In this document: positions 35,440-44,641 of the stretch, piece by piece
Layout: every line of letters begins with the position of its first letter
Numbering within the stretch: position 1 is the stretch's first letter
Assembly: GCA_012519745.1 (NCBI GenBank)
Contig: JAAYPO010000082.1
Span: 1 to 64,000, forward strand
Source of the DNA: Clostridiaceae bacterium
GTDB taxonomy: Bacteria; Bacillota; Clostridia; Acetivibrionales; DTU013
Direction of reading: 5' to 3'
Length of the DNA: 64,000 nucleotides
Notes under the pieces: generated by a model
The model's database searches: none
The model's input: the letters and a program-made list of their open reading frames with translations, nothing else
What the model was told of the DNA's origin: nothing
Made by a program: the position numbers and the translations under genes

Positions 35440-36471
35440 ATGAAAAGAATCGTAGCATTACTGATTTTACTGACTCTAGCATTTACGATGGCTGCATGCG
35501 GACAGACATCCAACATCTCACAGACTCCGGCAGCACCAGCGGATACACCATCGGCTGCACCGGCTGCAAATGAAGGAACTGAAACAGCAGCAGAAAAGAA
35601 TACTTTCAAGATCGGTTTTTCACAGTGCGTTATGAACCACCCGTTCCGCATAGCAATGGTTGACTCATTTAAAGAAGCAGCAAAAGCTTATGATGATGTA
35701 GAAATTGTCGTAGTTGAAGGCGATGGAAACGTACAGACTGAGATCACAAACATTGAATCACTAATACAGCAGGGCTGTGACGCCATAATTGTAAGCTCTC
35801 TTTCAGGAACTGCTATATACCCGGCATACAAGCAGGTCCAGGATGCAGGTATCCCGCTGATAATTGCTGCATCAGGAAATGCCAAGGAAGATGAAGACGC
35901 GTATAACTACTATGACACTTTCGTCTCTACTGATGAAGTCGAGATGGGTATTGCCGCTGCTGATTATGCAAACTATCTTCTAAATGGTGAAGGCAATGTT
36001 GTCATGATCCGTGGTGTTGTAGAGTCTACAAACTCAATCAACCGTTATGTCGGCTGGAACCAGCAGATAGTAAATTATCCAGGTATAAAGGTAATCGCTG
36101 AGCAGTCAGCAGAATGGCTGAGACTAAAAGCTAATGAAGTGATGACGAATATACTCCAGGCTAACAAGGAAATCGACCTGGTATATGCGGAGAATGATGA
36201 AATGGCACTTGGAGCTTTGATGGCTATCCAGGATGCAGGCCGTGAAAACGAGATCAAGATCATATCCATGGATGGTCAGGAAGATGCCGCAATGGAAGTT
36301 AAGGCAGGCGGACCCTTCAAGCTGACCATAACTAACAACTCGGATACCAAGGAAGCTCTTGCAGCGGCATACAAACTGGCTAAGGGAGAAAAGGTAGACA
36401 AGAGGATAGTACTCCCATACGAAAAGGTTACATCTGAAAATGTTGATGAATACCTTGCAAATAATTTCTAG
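35440..36471 (+). CDS. RbsB-type substrate-binding lipoprotein
   Basis: Surface lipoprotein of 343 residues. The signal ends TMAACG (Cys about residue 21) and is followed by an Ala/Pro/Thr-rich linker. The Peripla_BP_4 fold follows (IGFSQCVMNHPFRIAMVDSF, then NIESLIQQGCDAIIVSS and AENDEMALGALMAIQDAG). It delivers the substrate to the two permeases. The family binds sugars, polyols or autoinducer-2, and the ligand here is not predictable. A GAAAGGGG site precedes the ATG. Confidence 0.93.
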   Translation: MKRIVALLILLTLAFTMAACGQTSNISQTPAAPADTPSAAPAANEGTETAAEKNTFKIGFSQCVMNHPFRIAMVDSFKEAAKAYDDVEIVVVEGDGNVQTEITNIESLIQQGCDAIIVSSLSGTAIYPAYKQVQDAGIPLIIAASGNAKEDEDAYNYYDTFVSTDEVEMGIAAADYANYLLNGEGNVVMIRGVVESTNSINRYVGWNQQIVNYPGIKVIAEQSAEWLRLKANEVMTNILQANKEIDLVYAENDEMALGALMAIQDAGRENEIKIISMDGQEDAAMEVKAGGPFKLTITNNSDTKEALAAAYKLAKGEKVDKRIVLPYEKVTSENVDEYLANNF

Positions 36472-36528
36472 CAGATTGACTTAATCAGACAGTAAAAAAT
36501 TAATCAAATATAAGGAAGGAGAAATATC

Positions 36529-37686
36529 ATGGGTTACGAAGACGTATTACAGAACATACCTGTAGCTGAATTTCAGGATCGTCTGGCCAAAACAAAGGCT
36601 GAGATGGAGAAGAAGGGTTTAGAAGGCTTGCTGGTATATTCAGACTCTGCAAGGATGAGCAATGTCAGATGGCTTGCAGATTACCGAGCATTTGACGGTG
36701 TGTTTCCCTACCCTGCAATGGTGTTCGTTCCATTGCATGGAGACCCGATACTATTTGCCGAAGGCAGTCTTGTAGGTTATGCCGAGGACAAGACATGGTT
36801 CGATGATACCCGCGGCATAAGACAGGAGCTTGGCAATGTTGTACGCGATTTTGCCTCAAAGCATCCCGGAGCTAAAATCGGCCTCAGTGGTGCGAAATAC
36901 TGCGCATTGGAATTCTACGAACAGATAATGGCAAATATCGGCTCTGCAAAGCTTGAGAAGACAATGCTCATCGAACAGCTCAAATCTGTTAAGAGCGAAC
37001 GTGAAATCCGCAATATGAAGGTAGCAGGTGACATTGCAGACAAGGGACTCTGGAAAATCAAGGAATTGCTTGAAACTGAGAAGGACCTTACGGAACGTGA
37101 AGTAGCACGGCAGGCAATGGCTGAGATGTTCCGACTCGGAGCAGATACAAAATCATTCGATATAATGGTGCAGTCTGGTGTAAATGCAGAGAAATACTTC
37201 CTTGCATATCCGTCAGATAAGATAGTCAAGAGAGGCGAAATAATACTTGTTGATATCGGTGTAAGGTTCAATGACTATTCCTCGGATATGGCCAGAGGAA
37301 TCGAGTATGGAGAAATGACCGACGAGCAGCACAGACTCGCAGAAACCTGCCTCAAGGCATGGGAAGCCGGAATGGCAGCGCTCAGGCCGGGAATGACCGG
37401 CAGGGAGGCTGATGTAGCTGCAAATGAAGTGATACACAATGCAGGCTATGATCACTCGGCAGGAGAGGGACGCGGATGTGCCCACTCCACCGGTATGGAC
37501 CCCGAAGAGGAAATCCCGACCATCGGACCGGAAAGCGATGATATTCTGCAGGTCAACCAGACATTCTGCTTTGAGATCACATTGCTTGAACCAGGTGTGG
37601 GCGGAACCCGGATAGAAGACACATGCGTACTGCGATCTGACGGTGTTGAAAGCCTTACCAATTTCCCGAGAGTTAATAGATGGTAG
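36529..37686 (+). CDS. M24 family peptidase-fold protein (Xaa-Pro peptidase-like)
   Basis: Cytoplasmic protein of 385 residues. The N-terminal creatinase/prolidase-type domain (about 1-140) precedes a pita-bread M24 domain with the expected metal ligands: two Asp in LVDIGVRFNDYSSDMARGIE, His in GCAHSTGMDPEEE, Glu in TFCFEITLLEPG and Glu in GGTRIEDTCVL. It follows the binding-protein gene in the same direction and is the last gene before a terminator. M24 members include prolidases, creatinase-type amidinohydrolases, ectoine hydrolase and DMSP lyase, so the product may act on the imported substrate. If so, that substrate may not be a sugar (inference). Confidence 0.88.
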   Translation: MGYEDVLQNIPVAEFQDRLAKTKAEMEKKGLEGLLVYSDSARMSNVRWLADYRAFDGVFPYPAMVFVPLHGDPILFAEGSLVGYAEDKTWFDDTRGIRQELGNVVRDFASKHPGAKIGLSGAKYCALEFYEQIMANIGSAKLEKTMLIEQLKSVKSEREIRNMKVAGDIADKGLWKIKELLETEKDLTEREVARQAMAEMFRLGADTKSFDIMVQSGVNAEKYFLAYPSDKIVKRGEIILVDIGVRFNDYSSDMARGIEYGEMTDEQHRLAETCLKAWEAGMAALRPGMTGREADVAANEVIHNAGYDHSAGEGRGCAHSTGMDPEEEIPTIGPESDDILQVNQTFCFEITLLEPGVGGTRIEDTCVLRSDGVESLTNFPRVNRW

Positions 37687-37697
37687 AAACTTACTGC

Positions 37698-37736
37698 AAG
37701 ATCTTGGCCTTGTCCTATGACAAGGTCAAGGTCTTT
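37698..37736 (+). terminator. Terminator ending the importer operon
   Basis: Long stem AAGATCTTGGCCTTGTC / GACAAGGTCAAGGTCTT with a CTAT loop, followed by TCT. It separates the importer from the ATPase/two-component unit. No strong promoter is seen in 37740-37849; TTGTGG with TAACAT is a weak candidate. Confidence 0.75.
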
Positions 37737-37849
37737 CTACATATTTTGATGTTGTGGACAAACTTCAATAATGGTAACATAAAATTAAGCGGCATAATAT
37801 GCAAGGCTCCGGGGTCTGCCGGAAATATGATCAGCATCGTGGTGGCGAA

Positions 37850-39469
37850 ATGAAAAGGGAAGTTCTTGGCTTACACAATGTTTCATACAAAACGGCCGCC
37901 GAATCGATACTGAACCATGTTACCTTCAGCCTGTATGAAGGAGAGGTTCTCGGGATTGTCGGAATAAATGCGGCTGGAAAGAGTACTCTGGCAAAAATCA
38001 TTGCAGGTGTCCTTGAACCGACCATGGGGCAGGTCAATTCAGGCCTGGCTGACGACATTGAAAGCGCTGGCAGCAAAAGGCCTGGCAGAATCGATACGGA
38101 CAGTTCGGGTAAAGGCAGTATGAGATTGGGTATTGGGTATATCAGTGAAGCACCGGATCTGCTTGCGAACATGACAGTGGCGGAAAACCTTTTTCTTGGC
38201 GAAAATGAATACCATGGAATTTTCCTTAACCATATCAAACTAAAAAAGCAGGCCCAAAATGTGCTAAGTGGGTTCGGTCTGGACATCAATCCATCGCTGA
38301 CGGCAGCGGAACTGACATATCCGCAGAAGAAGCTGGTACATATAGCAAGGCAGCTTATACATCCTCCGAGGGTCATCGTTATTGATGAGCTGACAGATGG
38401 ATTTTCAGAGAAAGAAATAGATATGCTTTATGATATCATACGCAATGTAATTAGCAAAGGAACTTCTGTTGTATATACGGCGCATAACTATATTGAAGCT
38501 ATGAGATTTTCAGACAGACTGCTCATTATGAGAGACGGAGTCATCGTAGCCGAATTCAAAAGCCCTTACAGTGATAAGGAGACAATCCGCAGGACGGTCT
38601 ACCATACAGATACGCCGGCAAGCCCTCACCGGATATATCCCGCAGATACCGCAGAAGAAAACACGGCTCAGTCCGGTGTAAATCTTACTGATACGGGATC
38701 AGATGATATAATATTTGAGACCGCTGCAGTGCCGGTGTTTGAGGTTCAACATTTATACTCGCAGCATATCAGCAATGTTTCGTTTGTGTTGAATAAAGGT
38801 GAGATACTTGGAGTCACAGGTTTTATCGGAAGCGGCAAAACAGAGCTCGCCAAGTGCATTGGTGGTCATATACCATACTATTCAGGCGGACTTGTATTAA
38901 ACGGGAAGCCGATAAGCTGCCGCAGTCCGAAACAGGCAATTGCAAATAAGATATGCCTGTGCCTGGAGGACCGTAAAGAAATGCTGCTGCCATTATCCCA
39001 GTCAATTAGGACGAACCTGTCCATGATGGTGCTGGACAGGATAAGTAAATGGTCTTTCATCAAAAAAAACAGGGAGAAACTGCTGGCGGATGAGTACAGC
39101 GCAAGGTTCGGTATAGGAATGGATGGCGACAGGAGAACCGGCGAACTGAATAATGCAGCGCTGACAAAGCTTACCATAGCCAAGTGCATGGTTATTAATC
39201 CGAAACTGATTATTCTTGACGAACCGACAAGAGAGCTCGATCAGAACGGGGTCAGGGATTTATGCTCGATTCTGAAGGAGATCAGCAAATCCTGCGGAGT
39301 TATAGTAGTCTATTCCAAACATGATGCTCTCGCTGAGATATGTGACAGAAATATCGTGCTGCATAAGGGAAAACTAATCGGAGAGCTCGAAAGAGGCGAG
39401 GCAACATACGACAAAATAGCGCAGCTTATTGAAACAGCAGATATGAAGGGGTTTGAAGAACATGATTGA
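37850..39469 (+). CDS. RbsA-like double ATPase with degenerate signature motifs
   Basis: Protein of 539 residues from ATG 37850 (weak GGTGG site). The architecture is two RbsA-type nucleotide-binding domains. Both Walker A motifs are intact (GINAAGKST near residue 37 and GFIGSGKTE in the second half), as are Walker B segments VIVIDELTDGF and LIILDEPTRELD. The LSGGQ-type signatures are replaced by ELTYPQKKLVHIARQL and ELNNAALTKLTIAKCM. A ~45-residue insert after the first Walker A (about 65-95) and a long linker between the halves are unusual. It has no permease of its own. Its stop overlaps the response regulator start by 8 bp. A regulatory role is inferred. Confidence 0.85.
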   Translation: MKREVLGLHNVSYKTAAESILNHVTFSLYEGEVLGIVGINAAGKSTLAKIIAGVLEPTMGQVNSGLADDIESAGSKRPGRIDTDSSGKGSMRLGIGYISEAPDLLANMTVAENLFLGENEYHGIFLNHIKLKKQAQNVLSGFGLDINPSLTAAELTYPQKKLVHIARQLIHPPRVIVIDELTDGFSEKEIDMLYDIIRNVISKGTSVVYTAHNYIEAMRFSDRLLIMRDGVIVAEFKSPYSDKETIRRTVYHTDTPASPHRIYPADTAEENTAQSGVNLTDTGSDDIIFETAAVPVFEVQHLYSQHISNVSFVLNKGEILGVTGFIGSGKTELAKCIGGHIPYYSGGLVLNGKPISCRSPKQAIANKICLCLEDRKEMLLPLSQSIRTNLSMMVLDRISKWSFIKKNREKLLADEYSARFGIGMDGDRRTGELNNAALTKLTIAKCMVINPKLIILDEPTRELDQNGVRDLCSILKEISKSCGVIVVYSKHDALAEICDRNIVLHKGKLIGELERGEATYDKIAQLIETADMKGFEEHD

Positions 39470-41054
39470 TGTTGTTATCGTAGATGATGAAATCTGGGTA
39501 ACTAAGCTTATCGAGAATATTATCGATTGGAACTCTTACGGTTTCCGTATTGTCAAGGTCTATCATGATGGATTTGATGCTCTCGAGGGAATAAAGCTGT
39601 TAAAGCCCGACCTCGTTTTCACGGATATACGAATGCCGGGGATTACCGGACTGAACATTATCCGAGAGCTTTCTGCCGAAAACAAAGACACTTTATTTGC
39701 CATAATCAGCGGTTACAGCGACTTTGAATATGCAAAGGCAGCTCTCACCTACGGCGCAGTCGGTTATTTGCTCAAGCCCATCGACAAAAAGGAACTTGAA
39801 AAAATACTGATAAAGGTAAAGGATATGATATCGGCTGAAGGTTCAAGACAACAGGATATCCTCAATCTGAAAATAACTTACGATAATGCTATTGACAAGC
39901 TTAGAGAGCAGTACTTCGAAAAAATATTCGAAGGTGTTGTAGATGAAAGCATTTCGATCGAAAAAATAAACAGCGAACTTAATTTGAACTTCCATGAAGG
40001 TACCTTTCAGGTGCTTGAAATAGTATACGGACAGGTCGACAACGAGGCCCAGGTGGTGGAAAGGGTTCTTAAAAACCTGTGGGAATGCGGACTGCCCTCA
40101 TTATGCATTGCAATAGTTGCCCTGAATATCAACCATAAGATCGTTATAATACTTAATTACAAGCGGGAGCTTGCCGAATCTGCCGGGAAATGCATCAGGG
40201 ATTTCTTTGGGAGCGTCCTGGAAGACAGAATCACAAAGGAATTGGTTCTGTCAATCGGGACTGAGGAACAGTCGATTTCCGGGCTGCGCAGTTCATACAG
40301 CAGTGCTAAATTGATCTGTTTCGCACGGCTGACCCAGGGTGTCAATCGAATATTCGACTGCAGGGATTTTCTGCAGCTGGAAAACAGCACCCCGCCCGAT
40401 CCCGAGTTCGACGTAGAGCTGAAGCAGGCCTTGAACAGCAATGACAAGGCACTGGTAGTTTCTATGATCAGCAAAAAGATTATGGAACTGACCATAGTTA
40501 ACGCCAAAAATCCTGTAACGCTGTACAACGGAATAATGTACATTCTCAAGCTGTTATCCGGCAACATCTTCGGAACTTCTAAGAAACCCGATGAATGGCA
40601 GGACTATTTCGAAGAAAAAAGAGTCAGAATAGAGTCATCTGTAGGGAAAGCAGCTATACTGGTCCTGTTCTCCGAAATCGCTGAGGATATAATCAGCCTC
40701 AAGTCAAATGATGAACTTAACAAGAACAAAATCATGATAGAAGACGCTAAAAGGTATATCGACAGCAACTATATGTGTGATATAGGCCTTGAAGACGTTT
40801 CAAAAACCGTGCAATTGAATCCAAACTATTTCTGTGAGCTGTTTCGCAAGGAAACGGGTTACAATTTCAAAGAGTATATTTCTCTGCGAAGAATGGAAGC
40901 TGCAAAAGAACTGCTCAAGAATATTTCATACAAGCTGTCGGACATATCCTCGCTTGTAGGCTATAATGATGCTAAATATTTCAGCAGAACATTCAAGAAA
41001 TATGTTGGCATTACTCCTTCAGAATACAGAAAGTTAATGGTTGGATATGAATAG
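39462..41054 (+). CDS. YesN-type response regulator, AraC-family output
   Basis: Cytoplasmic response regulator of 530 residues. The receiver domain has D8/D9 (VIVDDE), phospho-acceptor Asp55 (LVFTDIRMPG) and Lys in LLKPIDKKE. A long divergent middle region precedes a C-terminal AraC double helix-turn-helix (IGLEDVSKTVQLNPNYFCEL, then VGYNDAKYFSRTFKKYVG). ATG 39462 lies ten bases after GAAGGGG; the track's TTG start is too close to that site. It overlaps both neighbours by 8 bp, so the three genes are coupled. Its likely target is the importer operon upstream (inference). Confidence 0.92.
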   Translation: MIDVVIVDDEIWVTKLIENIIDWNSYGFRIVKVYHDGFDALEGIKLLKPDLVFTDIRMPGITGLNIIRELSAENKDTLFAIISGYSDFEYAKAALTYGAVGYLLKPIDKKELEKILIKVKDMISAEGSRQQDILNLKITYDNAIDKLREQYFEKIFEGVVDESISIEKINSELNLNFHEGTFQVLEIVYGQVDNEAQVVERVLKNLWECGLPSLCIAIVALNINHKIVIILNYKRELAESAGKCIRDFFGSVLEDRITKELVLSIGTEEQSISGLRSSYSSAKLICFARLTQGVNRIFDCRDFLQLENSTPPDPEFDVELKQALNSNDKALVVSMISKKIMELTIVNAKNPVTLYNGIMYILKLLSGNIFGTSKKPDEWQDYFEEKRVRIESSVGKAAILVLFSEIAEDIISLKSNDELNKNKIMIEDAKRYIDSNYMCDIGLEDVSKTVQLNPNYFCELFRKETGYNFKEYISLRRMEAAKELLKNISYKLSDISSLVGYNDAKYFSRTFKKYVGITPSEYRKLMVGYE

Positions 41055-42099
41055 TATCATAAGAAAAAGAAAACGTTATAACCTAAGAATAGGGATCATT
41101 GTGCATCTGGTTCTTGAGATAATCATGCTGCTGCTGTTTGTTGCCACGATCCTTGAATGGAAAGAGGGACAGCAATTTTCAGCTTTCAGGGCAGGTGTCT
41201 CTGCTGCCTATTTGGTGATGCTTATTATTAACGTACTCATTCTTCTAAGAAAAATCTATATCCCTATATCCGACGTTGAGAAAAAGGTAAATATATTGAT
41301 GCAGTCAAAGCAGCTAAAGGACGAAAATGCTGCTGCGGATTCACCTATAGACTATAGTGATTATAGTTTGATAGATATATTGAAGCTGTTGTTGAAACGT
41401 GAGTCGGATGCGGCACTTATGAAAAAGCAAGCTGAGATCAATGCACTTCAAAACCAGATAAACCCGCACTTTTTATACAATACGCTTGAGATGATACGAG
41501 GACAGGCTATTTGCTGCAACTCTCCGGAAATTGCCGAAACGACAAAGGCATTAGCGGACATTTTCAGATACAGTATCAGTAAAAAAGGTTCAATGATATA
41601 TCTATGGGAAGAACTGGCAAATATAAATTCCTATATGCAAATACAGCAACTGCGGTTCAATAATAAATTTAGTCTGGAGACAGAGATCGAAACTGATGCA
41701 ATGAATGTAAAAATACCAAAGCTCCTGATCCAGCCTGTGGTTGAGAATGCGCTCAAGCATGGACTGGAGATAAAACGAGATAAGGGGCATATAAAGATCA
41801 TCGCATTCCGCACTGTAGACAGGATAGTGGTTTCTGTCGAGGATGACGGCCTGGGAATGACTTTTGATAAGCTGAAGGAAATAAATAACAAGCTGTATGG
41901 CAAAGGTAATGTGCACCCTATTGTCAAAGACACGTACGAAGGCACCGGTGCTGAAAGCAGCGACGGAAGGAGCAGCATCGGTCTTGTGAATATAAACGAA
42001 AGAATAAAGCTGATCTACGGACCCAAATACGGTGTAACGGTCATGAGTGCCCAGGGTATAGGAACAAAAATCACTCTCACACTTGGCATTATTACGTAA
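41047..42099 (+). CDS. Short YesM-type histidine kinase without an external sensor domain
   Basis: Membrane kinase of 350 residues from ATG 41047. Two membrane helices (about 14-36 and 48-70) are joined by only about a dozen residues, so there is no room for an extracellular sensor. A short linker leads to the His_kinase domain (NQINPHFLYNTLEM, phospho-acceptor His about 141). The ATPase part has LIQPVVENALKHGLE and VEDDGLGM. It overlaps the response regulator gene by 8 bp. A kinase of this shape probably takes its signal from a partner protein. The coupled ATPase or the importer are the obvious candidates (inference). Confidence 0.9.
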   Translation: MNSIIRKRKRYNLRIGIIVHLVLEIIMLLLFVATILEWKEGQQFSAFRAGVSAAYLVMLIINVLILLRKIYIPISDVEKKVNILMQSKQLKDENAAADSPIDYSDYSLIDILKLLLKRESDAALMKKQAEINALQNQINPHFLYNTLEMIRGQAICCNSPEIAETTKALADIFRYSISKKGSMIYLWEELANINSYMQIQQLRFNNKFSLETEIETDAMNVKIPKLLIQPVVENALKHGLEIKRDKGHIKIIAFRTVDRIVVSVEDDGLGMTFDKLKEINNKLYGKGNVHPIVKDTYEGTGAESSDGRSSIGLVNINERIKLIYGPKYGVTVMSAQGIGTKITLTLGIIT

Positions 42100-42129
42100 A
42101 AAACTATATATGGAGAGTTTATTAAGGGA

Positions 42130-42280
42130 GGATTATTCTGCCGAGGATTATTCTGCCGAGCATCGAATCATATACTCGCTGCGAAGTCAATTCACCCCAT
42201 TACTTGCGAATTTGAGCAAGTCTCATGATTTCTTCTAAATATGAAGGATTATTTTGCTAAACATCGAATTATTCAAATCA
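42130..42280. repeat. Short direct repeats between the kinase and esterase genes
   Basis: GAGGATTATTCTGCC occurs twice in tandem (about 42128-42158). A diverged copy near 42243 (GAAGGATTATTTTGCTAAACATCGAA) matches the continuation GAGCATCGAA of the first. A segment near 42205 (CTTGCGAATTTGAGCAAG) can form a small hairpin. No gene is seen in 42100-42365. Confidence 0.45.
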
Positions 42281-42365
42281 AATGCTGGTTTGCTATCGAA
42301 TAACAAAAGAGCGTCAAAGACGGTTTGACAGTACCGATAGGCACCCGGGCCGGAGGCCAGTTTCT

Positions 42366-43520
42366 ATGGACAGGAGCGACAGAGGCAATATGGGCAGTAG
42401 TGGAGATTACTCTGTGGACATGAGTGATAGGGACTTTGTGGATATGAGAAGTAAGGGTTCTATGAATATTAAAGCCTGGTTTTTTGCAGGTAATAGGCGT
42501 ACGCTTCTGCAGAGAACAGCTTTGTTTTTGTGTTTTTTTTACATATGCCTAGCACTATGTGGGTGCACAGCCAATAATAAAGACTTGTCTGCCGGGGACA
42601 GCATTCACTCTGAGGACAGTCTCACCTCTGGGGATGACATCTCATCGAAGGATAATCTTCGCTCCACGGATCAAAGCAAAGACCAGAACCCTGTGGAAAA
42701 GAACGAAGAACTCCGCAAATCAGGCATAAGCCTGCCGCTGGAGGAGTCCAGGGTGATCGATATTTCGATAGAGAGCGAAATCATGGGCAGGAAGATGCCA
42801 TGTAAGGTTTATCTCCCGAAGGGATATGGCAGCGGGGAGACTCACCCTGTCTGGTATGGCCTGCATGGCTATGGCTCTGATGAATCCATGTGGATAGATC
42901 AGGTCGGAATTGCTGAGGCTTCTGATGAGCTGGTGGATGATGGTGTAATAAAGCCAATGATAATGGTTTTTCCATATACAAGAGACGCCACAATGAATGA
43001 GATCAGTAAAGATCTGGAGGACGATGGCAAATTCGGAGAGAGAAATATGGATCGGTTCATTTGTGAGGAATTGGTGCCATATATTGATTCAAGGTATGAT
43101 ACCGCTGCATCGGCCGGCAACAGGTATATCGGAGGGTTTTCCATGGGAGGAATGATCGCGGTCCGCATAGCCTTCCACCATCCGGATATGTTCAGCAAGG
43201 TCGGCGGTTACAGCGCTGCTGTGATTTCCAGTGATTATTCCGGCAGACAGCTGGAAGAATGGCTGTTCCCATACGATAATGTCAACGAAGTTGCAGATAT
43301 TGTCGAGTTTGACAGACAGAAAGGACTGGACAGACTTACTGTTTATCTCAATTGCGGTACTAACAACGATCCGTTCCTGACAGGGCTCCAATCGCTTTGT
43401 GAAGCGCTGCAGCAGCGGGGCATACCTGCAGAGCTCGAAATGTATAAAGGCGGGCATGATCTGGAGTATTCTAAAGCAAATGCAAAAGGATACCTGTTGT
43501 TTTATGCCGGAAAACACTGA
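42366..43520 (+). CDS. Esterase-family (alpha/beta hydrolase) lipoprotein
   Basis: Probably secreted enzyme of about 384 residues. ATG 42366 follows GGAGG at nine bases. ATG 42462 gives a more usual lipoprotein signal but a weaker site. The signal ends LALCGC. A Ser/Asp/Lys-rich linker follows, then an Esterase_D-type fold: VYLPKGYGSGETHPVWYGLH, nucleophile Ser in GGFSMGGMIA, Asp in NCGTNNDPF and His in YKGGHDLEYSKANAK. The family includes feruloyl and acetylxylan esterases and enterochelin esterase, so plant-polymer deacylation is plausible but not shown. It lies 3' of the two-component trio. Confidence 0.82.
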   Translation: MDRSDRGNMGSSGDYSVDMSDRDFVDMRSKGSMNIKAWFFAGNRRTLLQRTALFLCFFYICLALCGCTANNKDLSAGDSIHSEDSLTSGDDISSKDNLRSTDQSKDQNPVEKNEELRKSGISLPLEESRVIDISIESEIMGRKMPCKVYLPKGYGSGETHPVWYGLHGYGSDESMWIDQVGIAEASDELVDDGVIKPMIMVFPYTRDATMNEISKDLEDDGKFGERNMDRFICEELVPYIDSRYDTAASAGNRYIGGFSMGGMIAVRIAFHHPDMFSKVGGYSAAVISSDYSGRQLEEWLFPYDNVNEVADIVEFDRQKGLDRLTVYLNCGTNNDPFLTGLQSLCEALQQRGIPAELEMYKGGHDLEYSKANAKGYLLFYAGKH

Positions 43521-43623
43521 AACGAACAAGTCTCTCGAAGGGATGACCCTTGTCTGGAGATGTCCCTTGCTTATCTTAGACATTATCTGTTTTTTGATTG
43601 ATGACGAGTTAAGCATTTTTTTG

Positions 43624-43629
43624 TATAAT
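43624..43629 (+). promoter_or_regulatory. -10 box upstream of purC
   Basis: A perfect TATAAT after a T run, 74 bp before the purC start. A -35 match is poor at the usual spacing (TTGATG with 20 bp). No purine riboswitch or PUR box is recognised. Confidence 0.35.
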
Positions 43630-43702
43630 AATGGACAATGGGATTGGTTGACCATAGCTTACAATTTTAGCCGCCAGTGGCCGCGGCGGAATGGAGAATT
43701 TT

Positions 43703-44386
43703 ATGAAGAAGATCTATGAAGGAAAAACAAAGGATGTATATGAACTGGAAAATGGGAATGCCCTGTTAAAGTTCAAGGATGACTGTACCGGCAAGGATGG
43801 TGTATTCGATCCGGGAGAGAACACCGTAGGATTGACCATTGAGGGGATCGGCAGAGCAAATCTGCAAACATCTGTCAGGTACTTTGAACTGCTGAAAAAG
43901 GCGGGGATCAAAACCCATTTTATCAGTGCCGATATTGAAAACGCGACAATGGAGGTGCTGCCGGCGAAACCCTTCGGAAAAGGGCTCGAGGTAATATGCC
44001 GCCTGAAGGCAACGGGGAGCTTTATCCGCCGGTATGGCGCATATATAGCCGATGGCACGGAGTTGCCCGGTGGATACGTTGAAGCGACCCTAAAGGATGA
44101 TGAAAAGGGTGATCCGCTGATCACAAGTGAAGGCCTTGCGGCTCTTGGCATCATGAGTGAAGAGCTTTTCAAAAGCATGAAAGAGCAGACCTTGAGAATA
44201 ACAGGCATCATTGCAGATGACCTAAAGACTATGGGACTCGAGCTGTGGGATATCAAGTTTGAATTCGGATATAACATTGGAGAGGTCATACTGATCGATG
44301 AGATATCCAGCGGTAATATGCGGGTCTACAAGGACGGGAAGATAGTTCCGCCTGTAGATTTGACCAAAATCATTAATTCAAGATAG
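43703..44386 (+). CDS. purC: SAICAR synthase
   Basis: Purine biosynthesis enzyme of 227 residues that ligates aspartate to CAIR with ATP. Typical segments are [11 protein letters not shown] at the start, [11 protein letters not shown], the SAICAR signature [28 protein letters not shown] and [19 protein letters not shown] 43703 follows GGAG, and the track's extra four residues are unsupported. Unusually, it is alone and not in a pur operon. Confidence 0.96.
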   Translation: MKKIYEGKTKDVYELENGNALLKFKDDCTGKDGVFDPGENTVGLTIEGIGRANLQTSVRYFELLKKAGIKTHFISADIENATMEVLPAKPFGKGLEVICRLKATGSFIRRYGAYIADGTELPGGYVEATLKDDEKGDPLITSEGLAALGIMSEELFKSMKEQTLRITGIIADDLKTMGLELWDIKFEFGYNIGEVILIDEISSGNMRVYKDGKIVPPVDLTKIINSR

Positions 44387-44401
44387 GCGTGAGCATAAAC
44401 A

Positions 44402-44431
44402 AAGCGGGCTTTCATTTACTGAAACCCGCTT
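44402..44431. terminator. Hairpin between purC and tRNA-Pro
   Basis: AAGCGGG / CCCGCTT with a 16-base loop that has further pairing. On the minus strand it is followed by TGTTTATG, so it fits termination of the tRNA transcript. It may also serve purC. Confidence 0.6.
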
Positions 44432-44437
44432 ATCATG

Positions 44438-44513
44438 TGGTCGGAGTGACTGGACTTGAACCAGCGGCCTCTTGGTCCCGAACCAAGCGCGCTACCAGCT
44501 GCGCTACACCCCG
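44438..44513 (-). tRNA. tRNA-Pro (anticodon CGG)
   Basis: A 76-nt cloverleaf on the minus strand. The acceptor stem CGGGGTG pairs with CACTCCG. The D arm holds AGCGCAGCTGGTAGCGC, the anticodon stem CTTGG / CCAAG encloses TTCGGGA (anticodon CGG, reads CCG), and the T arm holds GGTTCAAGTCC. The 3' CCA is encoded. A promoter lies just upstream. Confidence 0.95.
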
Positions 44514-44541
44514 ATATGCATTCCCGAAATCGCGCTTTATT

Positions 44542-44570
44542 ATTCTAACACCAAACAGGATTTATTGCAA
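44542..44570 (-). promoter_or_regulatory. Promoter of tRNA-Pro
   Basis: On the minus strand, TTGCAA (44570-44565) and TAGAAT (44547-44542) with a 17-bp spacer, about 30 bp upstream of the tRNA. Confidence 0.65.
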
Positions 44571-44641
44571 TGGTAAAATTGCAAAACATTTATTTGGGCG
44601 GGGTTGTTTGGCATAAGCAGAGGTCTTGGTGAAGCATATAA

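Noticed and set aside
43521-43702. Purine riboswitch before purC
   Set aside because: No conserved three-way junction loops were found; only a -10 box is visible.
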